NCBI RefSeq assembly: GCF_000009765.2
Contig: NC_003155.5
Coordinates: 3,720,001 to 3,784,000 of the forward strand
Direction of reading: 5' to 3'
Source: Streptomyces avermitilis MA-4680 = NBRC 14893
GTDB taxonomy: Bacteria > Actinomycetota > Actinomycetes > Streptomycetales > Streptomycetaceae
Length of the DNA: 64,000 nt
The translations under genes were made by a program, and so were the position numbers. Shown here one piece after another: positions 54,850 through 63,419 of this stretch (the stretch's first letter is position 1; each line of letters opens with the position of its first letter). Under the pieces are notes generated by a model. It did not search any database and was not told the origin of the DNA. It saw only the letters and a list, made by a program, of their open reading frames with translations.

Positions 54850-56454
54850 TCAGTGGCCCGCGATGATCTCCGCCGCCGCCCGGCCGCAGACCCGTGCCGC
54901 GCCGTGCGTCGCGATGTGGAGGGCGCCGCGGGGCGTGGCCTGGGGGACGCCCATCTCGACCACGATCGTGTCGGGCCGGGCGGCGAGCAGGGCGTCGAGG
55001 GCCGAGGCCATCCAGGCATGGCGGTGTTCGTCGCGGACGACGGCCACGATGCGCCGGTCGCCCGCGGCGGTCAGCGCGGCGGGTGCTGTGTCCTCGCCGT
55101 TCCCGCCCTCCCCGCCGGCGAAGCTGCCCGTCTCCGTACCGGGCAGCAGACGCGCCAGCTCCGCGGCCACGCCCCACGGGGTCTCGTCACCGACCGCGAT
55201 GTTCGCCACCGGGGTGAGGACGGCGACGAAGGGAGGTTCACCCACCGGCTCGTACGCCTCGGAGCACGTCACCGTGAGCGCGCGCCGGGCGGCGACCAGC
55301 CCGATGTCATGTCCGGCGCCGGAACCGGGACCGGCGCCGGCCCCCATGCCGGTGGACACTCCCCCCGGAGCCGAAGCCGCATCCGAAGCCGCTTCCGGAG
55401 CCGAACCCGAAGCTGCCGCCGACGCCTGAGCTGAAACCGACGCCGAAGCCGTCCACCGGGCCAGTGCCCGTACCCGTTCCGCCGCGTCCGCCAGGCGTTC
55501 CTCGGCCAGTTCGCCCGAGCGCACCGCCGAGACCAGGGCGTCGCGCAGTCGGCGTACCGTCTCGTCGTCCGCGAGGCCGCCACCCACGCAGATCGCGTCC
55601 GCACCGGCCGCGATGGCGAGGACGCTGCCCCGTTCGATGCCGTACGTTCCCGCGATGGCCTGCATCTCCATGCCGTCCGTGACGATGAGGCCCTGGTAGC
55701 CCAGCTCCTCGCGGAGCAGGCCGGTGAGGACGCGGCGGGACAGGGTGGCGGGGCGGTCCGGGTCGAGGGCGGGGACCAGGATGTGCGCGCTCATCACCGC
55801 GCGTGAACCGGCGGCGATGGCGGCCCGGAAGGGCGCCAGCTCCCGCGCGTGCAGGACCGATGCGTCCACGTCGATGCGCGGCAGCGCGTGGTGGGAGTCG
55901 ACCGCCGTGTCTCCGTGGCCGGGGAAGTGTTTGGTGCAGGCGGCGACGCCCGCCGCCTGGAGGCCGGTGACGTAGGCGGCCGTGTGCCGGGCCACCAGGT
56001 CCGTGTCGGCGCCGAAGGAGCGGACGCCGATGACGGGGTTGCCGGGGTTGGAGTTCACGTCCGCGGAGGGCGCCCAGTTGAGATTGACGCCGCATTCCGC
56101 GAGCCGGCGGCCGAGTTCGAAGGCCACCTCCCGGGTCAGCGCGACGTCGTCCACGGCGCCCAGCGCGTGATTGCCCGGGAAGGAGGATCCCGTCCGCACC
56201 TCCAGGCGCGTGACGTCGCCGCCCTCCTCGTCGATCGCCACCAGGACGTCGTCGCGTTCCGCGCGCAACTGGGCGGTCAGCCGGCCCAGTTGCGCGGGCG
56301 AGGCGATGTTCCGGCCGAACAGTCCGACCGAGGCGAGGCCTTCGCCCAGGCGGCGCAGCAGCCAGTCCGGAGCGCTGGTCCCGGTGAAGCCGGGCTGGAG
56401 GACGGTGAGGGCGTCGCGCGTCAGGGTGTCGGTACCACTGGCGAGTGTCGTCAT
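54850..56454 (-). CDS. dasD: intracellular beta-N-acetylglucosaminidase DasD (GH3)
   Basis: 534 aa without a signal peptide. GH3 catalytic domain (about 1-330) with DEEGGDVTRL, CTKHFPGHGDTAVDSHH and the nucleophile-region IVTDGMEMQA. A low-complexity Ala/Ser/Gly linker of about 45 residues follows, then a C-terminal domain. Splits imported chitobiose to GlcNAc. Eight bases after the dasC stop, so part of the das operon. Confidence 0.93.
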   Translation of the reverse strand: MTTLASGTDTLTRDALTVLQPGFTGTSAPDWLLRRLGEGLASVGLFGRNIASPAQLGRLTAQLRAERDDVLVAIDEEGGDVTRLEVRTGSSFPGNHALGAVDDVALTREVAFELGRRLAECGVNLNWAPSADVNSNPGNPVIGVRSFGADTDLVARHTAAYVTGLQAAGVAACTKHFPGHGDTAVDSHHALPRIDVDASVLHARELAPFRAAIAAGSRAVMSAHILVPALDPDRPATLSRRVLTGLLREELGYQGLIVTDGMEMQAIAGTYGIERGSVLAIAAGADAICVGGGLADDETVRRLRDALVSAVRSGELAEERLADAAERVRALARWTASASVSAQASAAASGSAPEAASDAASAPGGVSTGMGAGAGPGSGAGHDIGLVAARRALTVTCSEAYEPVGEPPFVAVLTPVANIAVGDETPWGVAAELARLLPGTETGSFAGGEGGNGEDTAPAALTAAGDRRIVAVVRDEHRHAWMASALDALLAARPDTIVVEMGVPQATPRGALHIATHGAARVCGRAAAEIIAGH

Positions 56455-56462
56455 CGGGGGCG

Positions 56463-57305
56463 TTATCCCTTCACGGCGCCCGCGGTGAGGCCCGCGGCCA
56501 TCTTGCGCTGAACGAGGAGGAAGAGCACGACGATCGGCACGGCCATCAGCGTGGAACCGGCCATCATCGGGGCGTACTCGGTGCCGTGCTTGGTGGTGAA
56601 GTTGCCGAGCCAGACGGTGGCGGTCTGGTTCTCCTGGCTCATCAGCATCAGGGCGTAGAGGTACTCGTTCCAGGCCTGGATGAAGCCGTAGACCGAGGTG
56701 GCGACCATGCCGGGGGCGAGGAGGGGGAAGACCACGCGGATGAAGGCGCCCGTGCGGGAGCACCCGTCGACCATGGCCGCCTCCTCCAGCTCCTTCGGGA
56801 TGTTGACGATGAAGCCGCGCAGCGTCCACACCGTGAAGGGGAGGATGAAGGTCAGGTACGTGAGGATCAGGCCCGTGAGCTTGTCGTACTGGCCCAGGTC
56901 GTTCAGGAGGAGGAAGACCGGGATGATCATGGCGACCAGGGGGACCATCTGGACCGCCAGGATGCCCACGATCACGATCTTCCGGCCGCGGAAGGCGAAG
57001 CGGGAGATCGCCAGTGCCGCGAGCATGCCGACCACGACGCCGATCACGACGACGGACAGGGACACGATCAGACTGCGGCCGACCGGGCCCCAGAAGTCGG
57101 CGATGTCGAGGGCCCGGTGGAAGTTGTCCAGGGTCGGGCTCGTGGGCAGCAGGCTGGGGTCCGGGTCGATGGCGTCCTTCGCGGGCTTGAACGCCGTGTT
57201 GAGCATCCAGTAGACGGGGAAGCCCGCGGTGACGAAGACGAGCAGGCCGAGCAGGTTCCAGCCGAGCCTTGACCTGCGACGCCCCGAAACGGCGATGGCG
57301 CTCAT
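56463..57305 (-). CDS. dasC: chitooligosaccharide ABC transporter permease DasC
   Basis: 280 aa, six membrane helices, MalG type. The EAA loop is EAAMVDGCSRTGAFIRVVFP. It forms a heterodimer with DasB; the ATPase MsiK is encoded elsewhere. Its ATG overlaps the dasB stop (ATGA). Confidence 0.95.
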   Translation of the reverse strand: MSAIAVSGRRRSRLGWNLLGLLVFVTAGFPVYWMLNTAFKPAKDAIDPDPSLLPTSPTLDNFHRALDIADFWGPVGRSLIVSLSVVVIGVVVGMLAALAISRFAFRGRKIVIVGILAVQMVPLVAMIIPVFLLLNDLGQYDKLTGLILTYLTFILPFTVWTLRGFIVNIPKELEEAAMVDGCSRTGAFIRVVFPLLAPGMVATSVYGFIQAWNEYLYALMLMSQENQTATVWLGNFTTKHGTEYAPMMAGSTLMAVPIVVLFLLVQRKMAAGLTAGAVKG

Positions 57306-58291
57306 TCGACCTCTCCGATCTTCAGCATCTGGCGCATGTAGACGGCGACGACGCCGAGCAGCAACAGCACGGTGAGCAGCGCGATCGCCGAGCCCTGCCC
57401 GTAGTCGTTGACCACGAACGCCTTGTCGTACGAGTAGGTGGTGAGCAGCTGGAACTCGGCCTCGGGGTGGCCGCCGCGCATCACGAAGACCTGCGGGAAG
57501 ACGCCCATGTCCCAGATGACCGAGAGGGTCGTGAGCATCACGATGATCGGCTTGAGGATGGGGAGCGTGACATAGCGGAAGACGCCCCACGCGCCCGCTC
57601 CGTCGAGGCGGGCCGCTTCCTCCAGCTCAGCAGGCACCTGGGTGAGGCCCGCGCTGAGGGTGATGACGACGAACGGCACGGCGCCCCAGACCACCAGCAG
57701 CATGATCACGGCGAGGCCCTGCGGACCGCTGGCGAACCAGTTGTGGCCGATGAGGTCGACGCCCGGGAGCTTGCTGAGCAGCGCGTTGAAGACGCCGTAG
57801 TCGGAGTCGAAGAGCCACTTGAAGACCGTGGTGGCCACGATGATCGGCATGCCCCAGCTGGCCACGAGCACGATGTTGACGAGCGTCTTCACCCAGCCGG
57901 AGACCCGCTGGAGCAGCAGTGCGATCAGCATGCCGACGACCATGGTGAAGACGACCGAGCCGCCCGCGAAGACGATCGTGCGGACGACGACCGCCCAGAA
58001 CTCGCCGTCACCGAGCACCAGGGAGAAGTTGTCGAAGCCGACGGACTCGGGCGGCTGGAAGCCCCAGAGCTGGGATTGGCCGAACTTCTGGAAGGAGAGG
58101 GTGACCAGGCGCACGAGCGGATAGCCGAGGACCAGCGCGAGGATCAGCAGGCAGGGCGCCAGCAGGGCCCAGGGGACGGCGGTGTCCTTCGAGGTCCGCG
58201 TTCTGCCCGGCTTCCGTGGGACGGCGGGTGGCGGGGGTGCCTGCCGAGGTGGCGGCACCTTGGCGGGGGTGGTCGTGTCTGCGGCACTCAT
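57302..58291 (-). CDS. dasB: chitooligosaccharide ABC transporter permease DasB
   Basis: 329 aa, MalF type. A 40-residue Pro-rich cytosolic N-terminus, then six helices. EAA loop EAARLDGAGAWGVFRYVTLP. Coupled to dasC. It is separated from dasA by 115 bases holding a hairpin, so its level is probably lower than that of dasA. Confidence 0.95.
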   Translation of the reverse strand: MSAADTTTPAKVPPPRQAPPPPAVPRKPGRTRTSKDTAVPWALLAPCLLILALVLGYPLVRLVTLSFQKFGQSQLWGFQPPESVGFDNFSLVLGDGEFWAVVVRTIVFAGGSVVFTMVVGMLIALLLQRVSGWVKTLVNIVLVASWGMPIIVATTVFKWLFDSDYGVFNALLSKLPGVDLIGHNWFASGPQGLAVIMLLVVWGAVPFVVITLSAGLTQVPAELEEAARLDGAGAWGVFRYVTLPILKPIIVMLTTLSVIWDMGVFPQVFVMRGGHPEAEFQLLTTYSYDKAFVVNDYGQGSAIALLTVLLLLGVVAVYMRQMLKIGEVE

Positions 58292-58368
58292 CGCGCGCTC
58301 CTCAGCGGTCCCTCAGGTCGTACGGGGAGCAGGGCCCCTCGGCCGGCCGCGCCCCGTGGTCGTACGAG

Positions 58369-58401
58369 GAGCGGGGCCCCGTCCCCGACAGGGCCCCGCT
58401 C
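58369..58401 (-). terminator. intercistronic hairpin between dasA and dasB
   Basis: 11-bp stem GAGCGGGGCCC, 5 bases past the dasA stop, no U-run. A related GTCGTACG-GGAGC-GGGCCC sequence is repeated at 58317-58337, nearer dasB. Probably a partial terminator or mRNA-stabilising element that keeps the binding protein in excess. Confidence 0.7.
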
Positions 58402-58406
58402 TCAGG

Positions 58407-59687
58407 TCACTTGGTGTTGATGACCTTGTCGATCGCGGCGTCCGCTTCCTTCGCGGCGGCCTCGACCGACTTCTTGCCGGTGCCGATGTTCTGCAGCATC
58501 TTCTGCAGGACCTGGGCCTTCTCGACCTGGCCCCAGCCCGGCGCCATCGGGACGAACCAGTTGGACTCGGCCGCGGTGGCCGGGACCTCGGTCGCCGGGT
58601 CGTTCTTCAGCGTCGCGAGGTCGGTCTTGTTGTTGGGCAGGTTGCCCTTGGCCATCAGGCCCTTCTGGCCCTTGGCGCCGGTGAGCGCGTTGATCCACTC
58701 GGCGGCGACGCCCTGCGCCTTCGACTTCACCGGGATCGCGAGGTCGGAGCCGCCGAGGAAGACGGGGATGTTCTTGCCGGACGGGCCGGGCATCACGAAG
58801 TTCTCGAGGTTGCCCTTGAGCTTGCCGGTCTTGTCGTTCTTCGGGTCCTCGGAGGTCGCGCCCTCCCAGGCGGCGCCGAAGATCATGGCGGACTTGCCCT
58901 GGCCGTACACGATGTAACGGTCGGACTCGTCCTTGGTCTTGTCGCCGTGCATGTACGTGTCGACGACCTTCTTGAACTCCGTGAGGCCCTTGACCGACTC
59001 GGGCGAGGAGAGGTTGCCCTTCCACTGGCCGCCCGACTCGACCGCGATGGAGCCGCCGGCGTCGTACACGAAGGACATCGCGGCGTACCAGTCGCGGGTG
59101 GGCTGGTACCAGGCGCTGAACTTGCTGCCCTGCTTCTTCTGGATCTTGCCCAGGGCGGCGGTGAGCTCCTTGTAGGTCTTCGGGGGTGTCTTCACACCGA
59201 CCGAAGCGGCGACGTCCTTGCGCCAGTTGGCGACCCGGCCGCCGGCGTAGTACGGGACGCCGTAGGTCTTGCCGTCGTAGGTGACCGAGGCCTTGAGGCC
59301 GTCCAGCCAGGCGGCGGAGTTGTCGAACTTCGACGCGTCGACGGGGGCGAAGGCACCCTTGACCATGTAACCGAGCATCTCGGTGTTGCCCATCTCGACC
59401 ACGTCGGGGGCCTTGTCGGTGGCGAGGACCGCGTCGAGCTTGGTGTTCTTGTCCGGCCAGCCGTAGTACTCGTGCTTGATCTTGATGCCGGGGTGCTTCT
59501 TCTGCACCGCGGCGTCGGCGGCCTTGACCAGCGCCGGCCAGTTGTTCTGCGCGTCCACCGTCAGCCAGACGGTGAGCTCCTTGGCGTCCGCGCCCTTGTC
59601 CGACCCCCCGGACTTGTTGTCCCCGCACGCCGCGATGGAGACCATCATGCCCGCGATACCGATCGCGGCTATCAGCTTGCGCTTCAC
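58407..59687 (-). CDS. dasA: chitooligosaccharide-binding lipoprotein DasA
   Basis: 426 aa SBP family 1. Lipoprotein signal VSIAAC with lipidated Cys21; ELTVWLTVDAQNNWPALV at the start of the mature fold. Binds N,N'-diacetylchitobiose outside the membrane for DasBC. GAGGAGGG precedes GTG 59687, so an upstream in-frame ATG at 59726 is rejected. Repressed by DasR through dre sites at 59773-59812. Confidence 0.96.
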   Translation of the reverse strand: MKRKLIAAIGIAGMMVSIAACGDNKSGGSDKGADAKELTVWLTVDAQNNWPALVKAADAAVQKKHPGIKIKHEYYGWPDKNTKLDAVLATDKAPDVVEMGNTEMLGYMVKGAFAPVDASKFDNSAAWLDGLKASVTYDGKTYGVPYYAGGRVANWRKDVAASVGVKTPPKTYKELTAALGKIQKKQGSKFSAWYQPTRDWYAAMSFVYDAGGSIAVESGGQWKGNLSSPESVKGLTEFKKVVDTYMHGDKTKDESDRYIVYGQGKSAMIFGAAWEGATSEDPKNDKTGKLKGNLENFVMPGPSGKNIPVFLGGSDLAIPVKSKAQGVAAEWINALTGAKGQKGLMAKGNLPNNKTDLATLKNDPATEVPATAAESNWFVPMAPGWGQVEKAQVLQKMLQNIGTGKKSVEAAAKEADAAIDKVINTK

Positions 59688-59772
59688 GCCACCCTCCTCA
59701 GGGATGCCACAAACCCCCCTGCCCACCGCGGTGACCTAGGGCCAGTACTCGAGCGGGGCCGGGACCTGGACC

Positions 59773-59788
59773 AATGGTGTAGACCAGT
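59773..59788. promoter_or_regulatory. DasR box (dre) upstream of dasA
   Basis: AATGGTGTAGACCAGT, 85 bases before the dasA start; the right half AGACCAGT is perfect against the consensus. Confidence 0.88.
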
Positions 59789-59796
59789 ACGGGGAG

Positions 59797-59812
59797 CTTG
59801 GCCCAGACCAAT
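59797..59812. promoter_or_regulatory. second, weaker dre upstream of dasA
   Basis: CTTGGCCCAGACCAAT keeps TGG and AGACCA in register (11 of 16 consensus bases), centred 24 bases from the first dre. Confidence 0.55.
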
Positions 59813-59942
59813 AGGCCTGTCAAGGGAGTTCGGGGCGCATCCGGCGTCCGTTACGGGACCTACATATGCAAGGACCTTTAAGTAGGTAAGCCGCAGAGCG
59901 GGCAGGTCCGACCAGGCGCACCAGGGTGGACCACTTCAGCGC

Positions 59943-59958
59943 GGTGGACTAGACCAAC
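59943..59958. promoter_or_regulatory. DasR box (dre) upstream of dasR
   Basis: GGTGGACTAGACCAAC with TGGACTAGACCA core, 145 bases before dasR. It allows autoregulation. Confidence 0.8.
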
Positions 59959-60103
59959 AGGGACCCCGACGGTATATAGAGGGGATCACGGAGCGTGCGG
60001 AGGATCCTCGCGGGACACCCGTACACAAGGCCGTGCCACGATGTGAGCCGTGGCCGATCGGACAGGTCGGCCGCTTCGGCACCCGGAGCCGGGAAGGCAG
60101 AGC

Positions 60104-60868
60104 ATGAGCACCGACGTCAGCAGTGCGGAGAACGAGGGCGGGGCACCCATCCGTACCGCGCGTGTGCCCAAGTACTACCGCCTGAAGAAGCACCTGCTCG
60201 ACATGACGGAGACGCTGCCGCCCGGCACACCCGTGCCGCCCGAGCGCACGCTGGCCGCCGAGTTCGACACCTCCCGCACGACCGTCCGCCAGGCCCTCCA
60301 GGAGCTGGTCGTCGAGGGCCGCCTGGAGCGCATCCAGGGCAAGGGCACGTTCGTCGCCAAGCCGAAGGTCTCCCAGGCGCTGCAACTCACCTCGTACACC
60401 GAGGACATGCGCGCCCAGGGTCTCGAACCGACCTCGCAGCTCCTGGACATCGGCTACATCACCGCGGACGACACCCTCGCCGGGCTGCTCGACATCACCG
60501 CGGGCGGCCGCGTGCTGCGCATCGAGCGGCTGCGCCTGGCCAGCGGCGAGCCGATGGCCATCGAGACGACCCATCTGTCCGCCAAGCGCTTCCCCGCGCT
60601 GCGCAGGTCGCTGGTCAAGTACACGTCGCTCTACACCGCGCTCGCCGAGGTCTACGACGTCCGTCTCGCCGAGGCCGAGGAGACCATCGAGACCTCGCTG
60701 GCCACCCCGCGCGAGGCCGGACTGCTGGGCACCGACGTCGGCCTGCCCATGCTGATGCTCTCGCGGCACTCGCTGGACAAGGACGGCCGGCCGGTGGAGT
60801 GGGTGCGGTCGGTGTACCGCGGGGACCGCTACAAGTTCGTGGCGAGACTCAAGCGCCCCCAGGACTGA
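60104..60868 (+). CDS. dasR: GntR/HutC-family global regulator DasR
   Basis: 254 aa. Winged helix (about 25-85): [20 protein letters not shown] and [14 protein letters not shown]. The UTRA effector domain (about 95-245), ending [15 protein letters not shown], binds GlcN-6-P, which releases it from dre sites. It represses nag, das and, in S. coelicolor, antibiotic regulators. Divergent from dasA. Length identical to the known protein. Confidence 0.97.
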
Positions 60869-60915
60869 GGCCGAGGCGCCCGCAGTGCGCACGGGCCGTC
60901 AGGAGGCGGTGTCCC

Positions 60916-60987
60916 GCGCGGTCTTCGGCGCGGCCTTTCGCGCGGCCTTTCGCGCGGCCTTCCCCACGGCCTTTCGCACGGCCTTTC
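60916..60987. repeat. 12-bp tandem repeat downstream of dasR
   Basis: Six contiguous 12-base units of GCGCGGCCTTTC type, the middle two identical. It starts 47 bases after the dasR stop, in the 236-base spacer before the DUF3311 gene, which has no other gene. Confidence 0.88.
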
Positions 60988-61104
60988 GTTGCCGATGAGC
61001 AGTACGTCACATCCGTTATGCGGACGGGGGTTCCATAAAGCGGAACCGTCGCTTAGATTTCCTGCGCGTTGCACAGGTGATCAGCGAAGGGACGGAGCCG
61101 TGGC

Positions 61105-61359
61105 ATGTCCGAAACGCCTGAAGTGAAACCACCGGTGGTGACACCGGTCCGGGTGGTCATCGCCCTCTGTCTGATCGCCCCGTTCGTGGCGATGCTGTGG
61201 GTCGGTTCCTACGCGAAGGTCGACCCGACCTTCATAGGCATCCCCTTCTTCTACTGGTACCAGATGCTGTGGGTGCTCATCTCCACGGCGCTCACCATGA
61301 CCGCGTACCAGCTGTGGCAGCGCGACCAGCGCGCCCGCAAGGGAGGTGAGGGGCAGTGA
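61105..61359 (+). CDS. DUF3311 small membrane protein, symporter partner
   Basis: 84 aa with two transmembrane helices: VIALCLIAPFVAMLWVGSYA and YQMLWVLISTALTMTAYQLW. Its TGA overlaps the GTG of the sodium:solute symporter gene. Such DUF3311 subunits accompany SSS-family monocarboxylate transporters. Orthologue SCO5230. Confidence 0.87.
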   Translation: MSETPEVKPPVVTPVRVVIALCLIAPFVAMLWVGSYAKVDPTFIGIPFFYWYQMLWVLISTALTMTAYQLWQRDQRARKGGEGQ

Positions 61360-62984
61360 AGGACGGTGTGAACGGAGTCGCCCTCGGCGTCTTCGTCTTC
61401 TTCTTCCTGGCCGTCACCGTGCTGGGCTTCCTGGCGGCACGGTGGCGCAAGGCCGAGAACGAGCACAGCCTGGACGAATGGGGTCTGGGCGGCCGGTCGT
61501 TCGGCACCTGGGTCACCTGGTTCCTGCTCGGCGGCGACCTCTACACGGCGTACACCTTCGTCGCCGTACCGGCGGCGATCTACGCGGCGGGCGCGGCGGG
61601 CTTCTTCGCGGTGCCGTACACGATCCTCGTCTACCCGCTGATCTTCACCTTCCTGCCCCGCCTCTGGTCGGTGTCGCACAAGCACGGATATGTGACGACG
61701 TCCGACTTCGTGCGCGGCCGGTTCGGCTCGAAGGGCCTGTCCCTGGCGGTGGCGGTCACCGGCATCCTGGCGACCATGCCGTACATCGCGCTCCAGCTGG
61801 TCGGCATCCAGGCCGTCCTCGACGTCATGGGCGTGGGCGGCGGCGAGGGCACCAACTGGTTCGTCAAGGACCTGCCGCTGCTGATCGCCTTCGGCGTCCT
61901 GGCCGCGTACACGTACTCCTCGGGGCTGCGCGCCCCCGCCCTCATCGCGTTCGTGAAGGACGGGCTGATCTATCTCGTCATCGCGGTCGCGATCATCTAC
62001 ATCCCGATCAAGCTGGGCGGCTTCGACGACATCTTCGCCAAGGCGGGCGAGGCGTTCTCCCAGACCAACCCGGCGACCGGCAAACCGCGCGGGGCGCTCG
62101 CACCGGCCGAGGCGGGCCAGTGGACGTACGCGACGCTGGCGCTGGGCTCCGCCCTGGCGCTGTTCATGTACCCGCACTCGATCACGGCGACGCTGTCCTC
62201 GCGCAGCCGTGACGTGATCCGCCGCAACACCACGATCCTGCCGCTCTACTCCCTGATGCTGGGCCTGCTCGCGCTGCTCGGCTTCATGGCCATCGCGGCC
62301 GGCATCAAGGTCCAGAACGGGCAGCTGGCCATCCCGCAGCTGTTCGAGACGATGTTCCCGGACTGGTTCGCGGGCGTCGCCTTCGCGGCGATCGGCATCG
62401 GCGCGCTGGTCCCGGCGGCGATCATGTCGATCGCGGCCGCGAACCTCTTCACCCGCAACATCTACAAGGACTTCATCAAGCCGGACGCGACCCCGGCGCA
62501 GGAGACCAAGGTCTCCAAGCTCGTGTCGCTGCTGGTGAAGGTGGGCGCGCTGGTCTTCGTCCTGACGATGGACAAGACGGTGGCGATCAACTTCCAGCTG
62601 CTCGGCGGCATCTGGATCCTGCAGACCTTCCCGGCCCTGGTCGGCGGGCTGTTCACCCGCTGGTTCCACCGCTGGGCGCTGCTCGCGGGCTGGGCGGTCG
62701 GCATGGTGTACGGCACGCTGGCCGCGTACGGCGTCGCGTCCCCGACCCAGAAGCACTTCGGCGGCAGCTCGAAGGAGATCCCGGGGATCGGGGAGATCGG
62801 CTACATCGGCCTGACGGCGTTCGTGCTGAACGTGGTGGTCACCGTGGTCCTCACCTTCGCCCTGAAGGCCCTCAAGGCCCCCGACGGCATCGACGAGACC
62901 TCGCCGGAGGACTACACGGCGGACGCCGGCGACCCGGGCGTCGAGGTGGAACTGCCGCCGGCCACGGCGGGCGCCACGCACTGA
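61356..62984 (+). CDS. sodium:solute symporter (SSS, MctP-like monocarboxylate transporter)
   Basis: 542 aa, about 13 helices. WFLLGGDLYTAYTFVAVPAA and YVTTSDFVRGRFGSKG match SSS family signatures; GIGALVPAAIMSIAAANLFT is the second signature region. Probably imports acetate, pyruvate or a related acid with Na+. Ends in an acidic cytosolic tail. Confidence 0.9.
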   Translation: MKDGVNGVALGVFVFFFLAVTVLGFLAARWRKAENEHSLDEWGLGGRSFGTWVTWFLLGGDLYTAYTFVAVPAAIYAAGAAGFFAVPYTILVYPLIFTFLPRLWSVSHKHGYVTTSDFVRGRFGSKGLSLAVAVTGILATMPYIALQLVGIQAVLDVMGVGGGEGTNWFVKDLPLLIAFGVLAAYTYSSGLRAPALIAFVKDGLIYLVIAVAIIYIPIKLGGFDDIFAKAGEAFSQTNPATGKPRGALAPAEAGQWTYATLALGSALALFMYPHSITATLSSRSRDVIRRNTTILPLYSLMLGLLALLGFMAIAAGIKVQNGQLAIPQLFETMFPDWFAGVAFAAIGIGALVPAAIMSIAAANLFTRNIYKDFIKPDATPAQETKVSKLVSLLVKVGALVFVLTMDKTVAINFQLLGGIWILQTFPALVGGLFTRWFHRWALLAGWAVGMVYGTLAAYGVASPTQKHFGGSSKEIPGIGEIGYIGLTAFVLNVVVTVVLTFALKALKAPDGIDETSPEDYTADAGDPGVEVELPPATAGATH

Positions 62985-63060
62985 GCGCGACGCACCGAGT
63001 CGTAGGTGCGTGCGCAGGCGCCTAGATGCGTAGGTATGTAGGTACACGGGCACATGACAC

Positions 63061-63085
63061 GGGCCGCCGGGAAATCCGGCGGCCC
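63061..63085 (+). terminator. terminator of the DUF3311-symporter operon
   Basis: Perfect 10-bp stem GGGCCGCCGG with loop GAAAT, about 75 bases after the symporter stop and ahead of the nrdA control region. Confidence 0.85.
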
Positions 63086-63112
63086 GTCGTCGTACCTCTC
63101 CGGCACCGACGG

Positions 63113-63159
63113 GACACAAGATGTGGGGGTGCCACCGGGGCCCGGCACAAGATGTATGC
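63113..63159 (+). promoter_or_regulatory. tandem NrdR boxes with nrdA promoter
   Basis: Two 16-bp elements, GACACAAGATGTGGGG (63113-63128) and GGCACAAGATGTATGC (63144-63159), share CACAAGATGT and are spaced 31 bases (three helical turns), as in NrdR-regulated ribonucleotide reductase promoters. TATGCT (63155-63160) is a likely -10 overlapping box 2. Confidence 0.82.
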
Positions 63160-63166
63160 TCATGCT

Positions 63167-63285
63167 CGCTGTCGCCGCAGGGGAATCCGGTGCGAATCCG
63201 GAACTGTCCCGCAACGGTGTACTTGTGCGTGTTCGCGTATTTCGCTGCCACGTGCTCGCTTCAGTCCGAGGACCTGTCGACAGCG
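63167..63285 (+). ncRNA. cobalamin (adenosyl-B12) riboswitch
   Basis: Closing helix CGCTGTCG (63167-63174) with CGACAGCG (63278-63285). In between are GGGAATCCGGTGCGAATCC, CCGCAACGGTGT and AGTCCGAGGACCTG, the conserved cobalamin aptamer core. A stem ACCGGCCC/GGGCCGGT (63297-63342) lies in the expression platform. B12 shuts off the class Ia reductase when the B12-dependent class II enzyme can work, as established for Streptomyces nrdABS. Confidence 0.93.
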
Positions 63286-63419
63286 CGCCCCGGCCGACCG
63301 GCCCGGGTGCCATGACGTCCGGGCCTCGCGGAGTGGGCCGGTGGACGCGCGCGTGCCTGCCGTGCCGTGCGCCCTGCTGCCCTCCAACAGGCCCCGTGCC
63401 GAGCGAGGGAGAGCCCCAC

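Noticed and set aside
59688..59726. DasA start at 59726
   Set aside because: It would add 13 residues before the lipoprotein signal; GTG 59687 has an optimal GAGGAGGG.
61251..63251. 666-codon frame antisense to the symporter
   Set aside because: It runs across the symporter, its terminator, the NrdR boxes and the riboswitch, which cannot be explained if it were coding.
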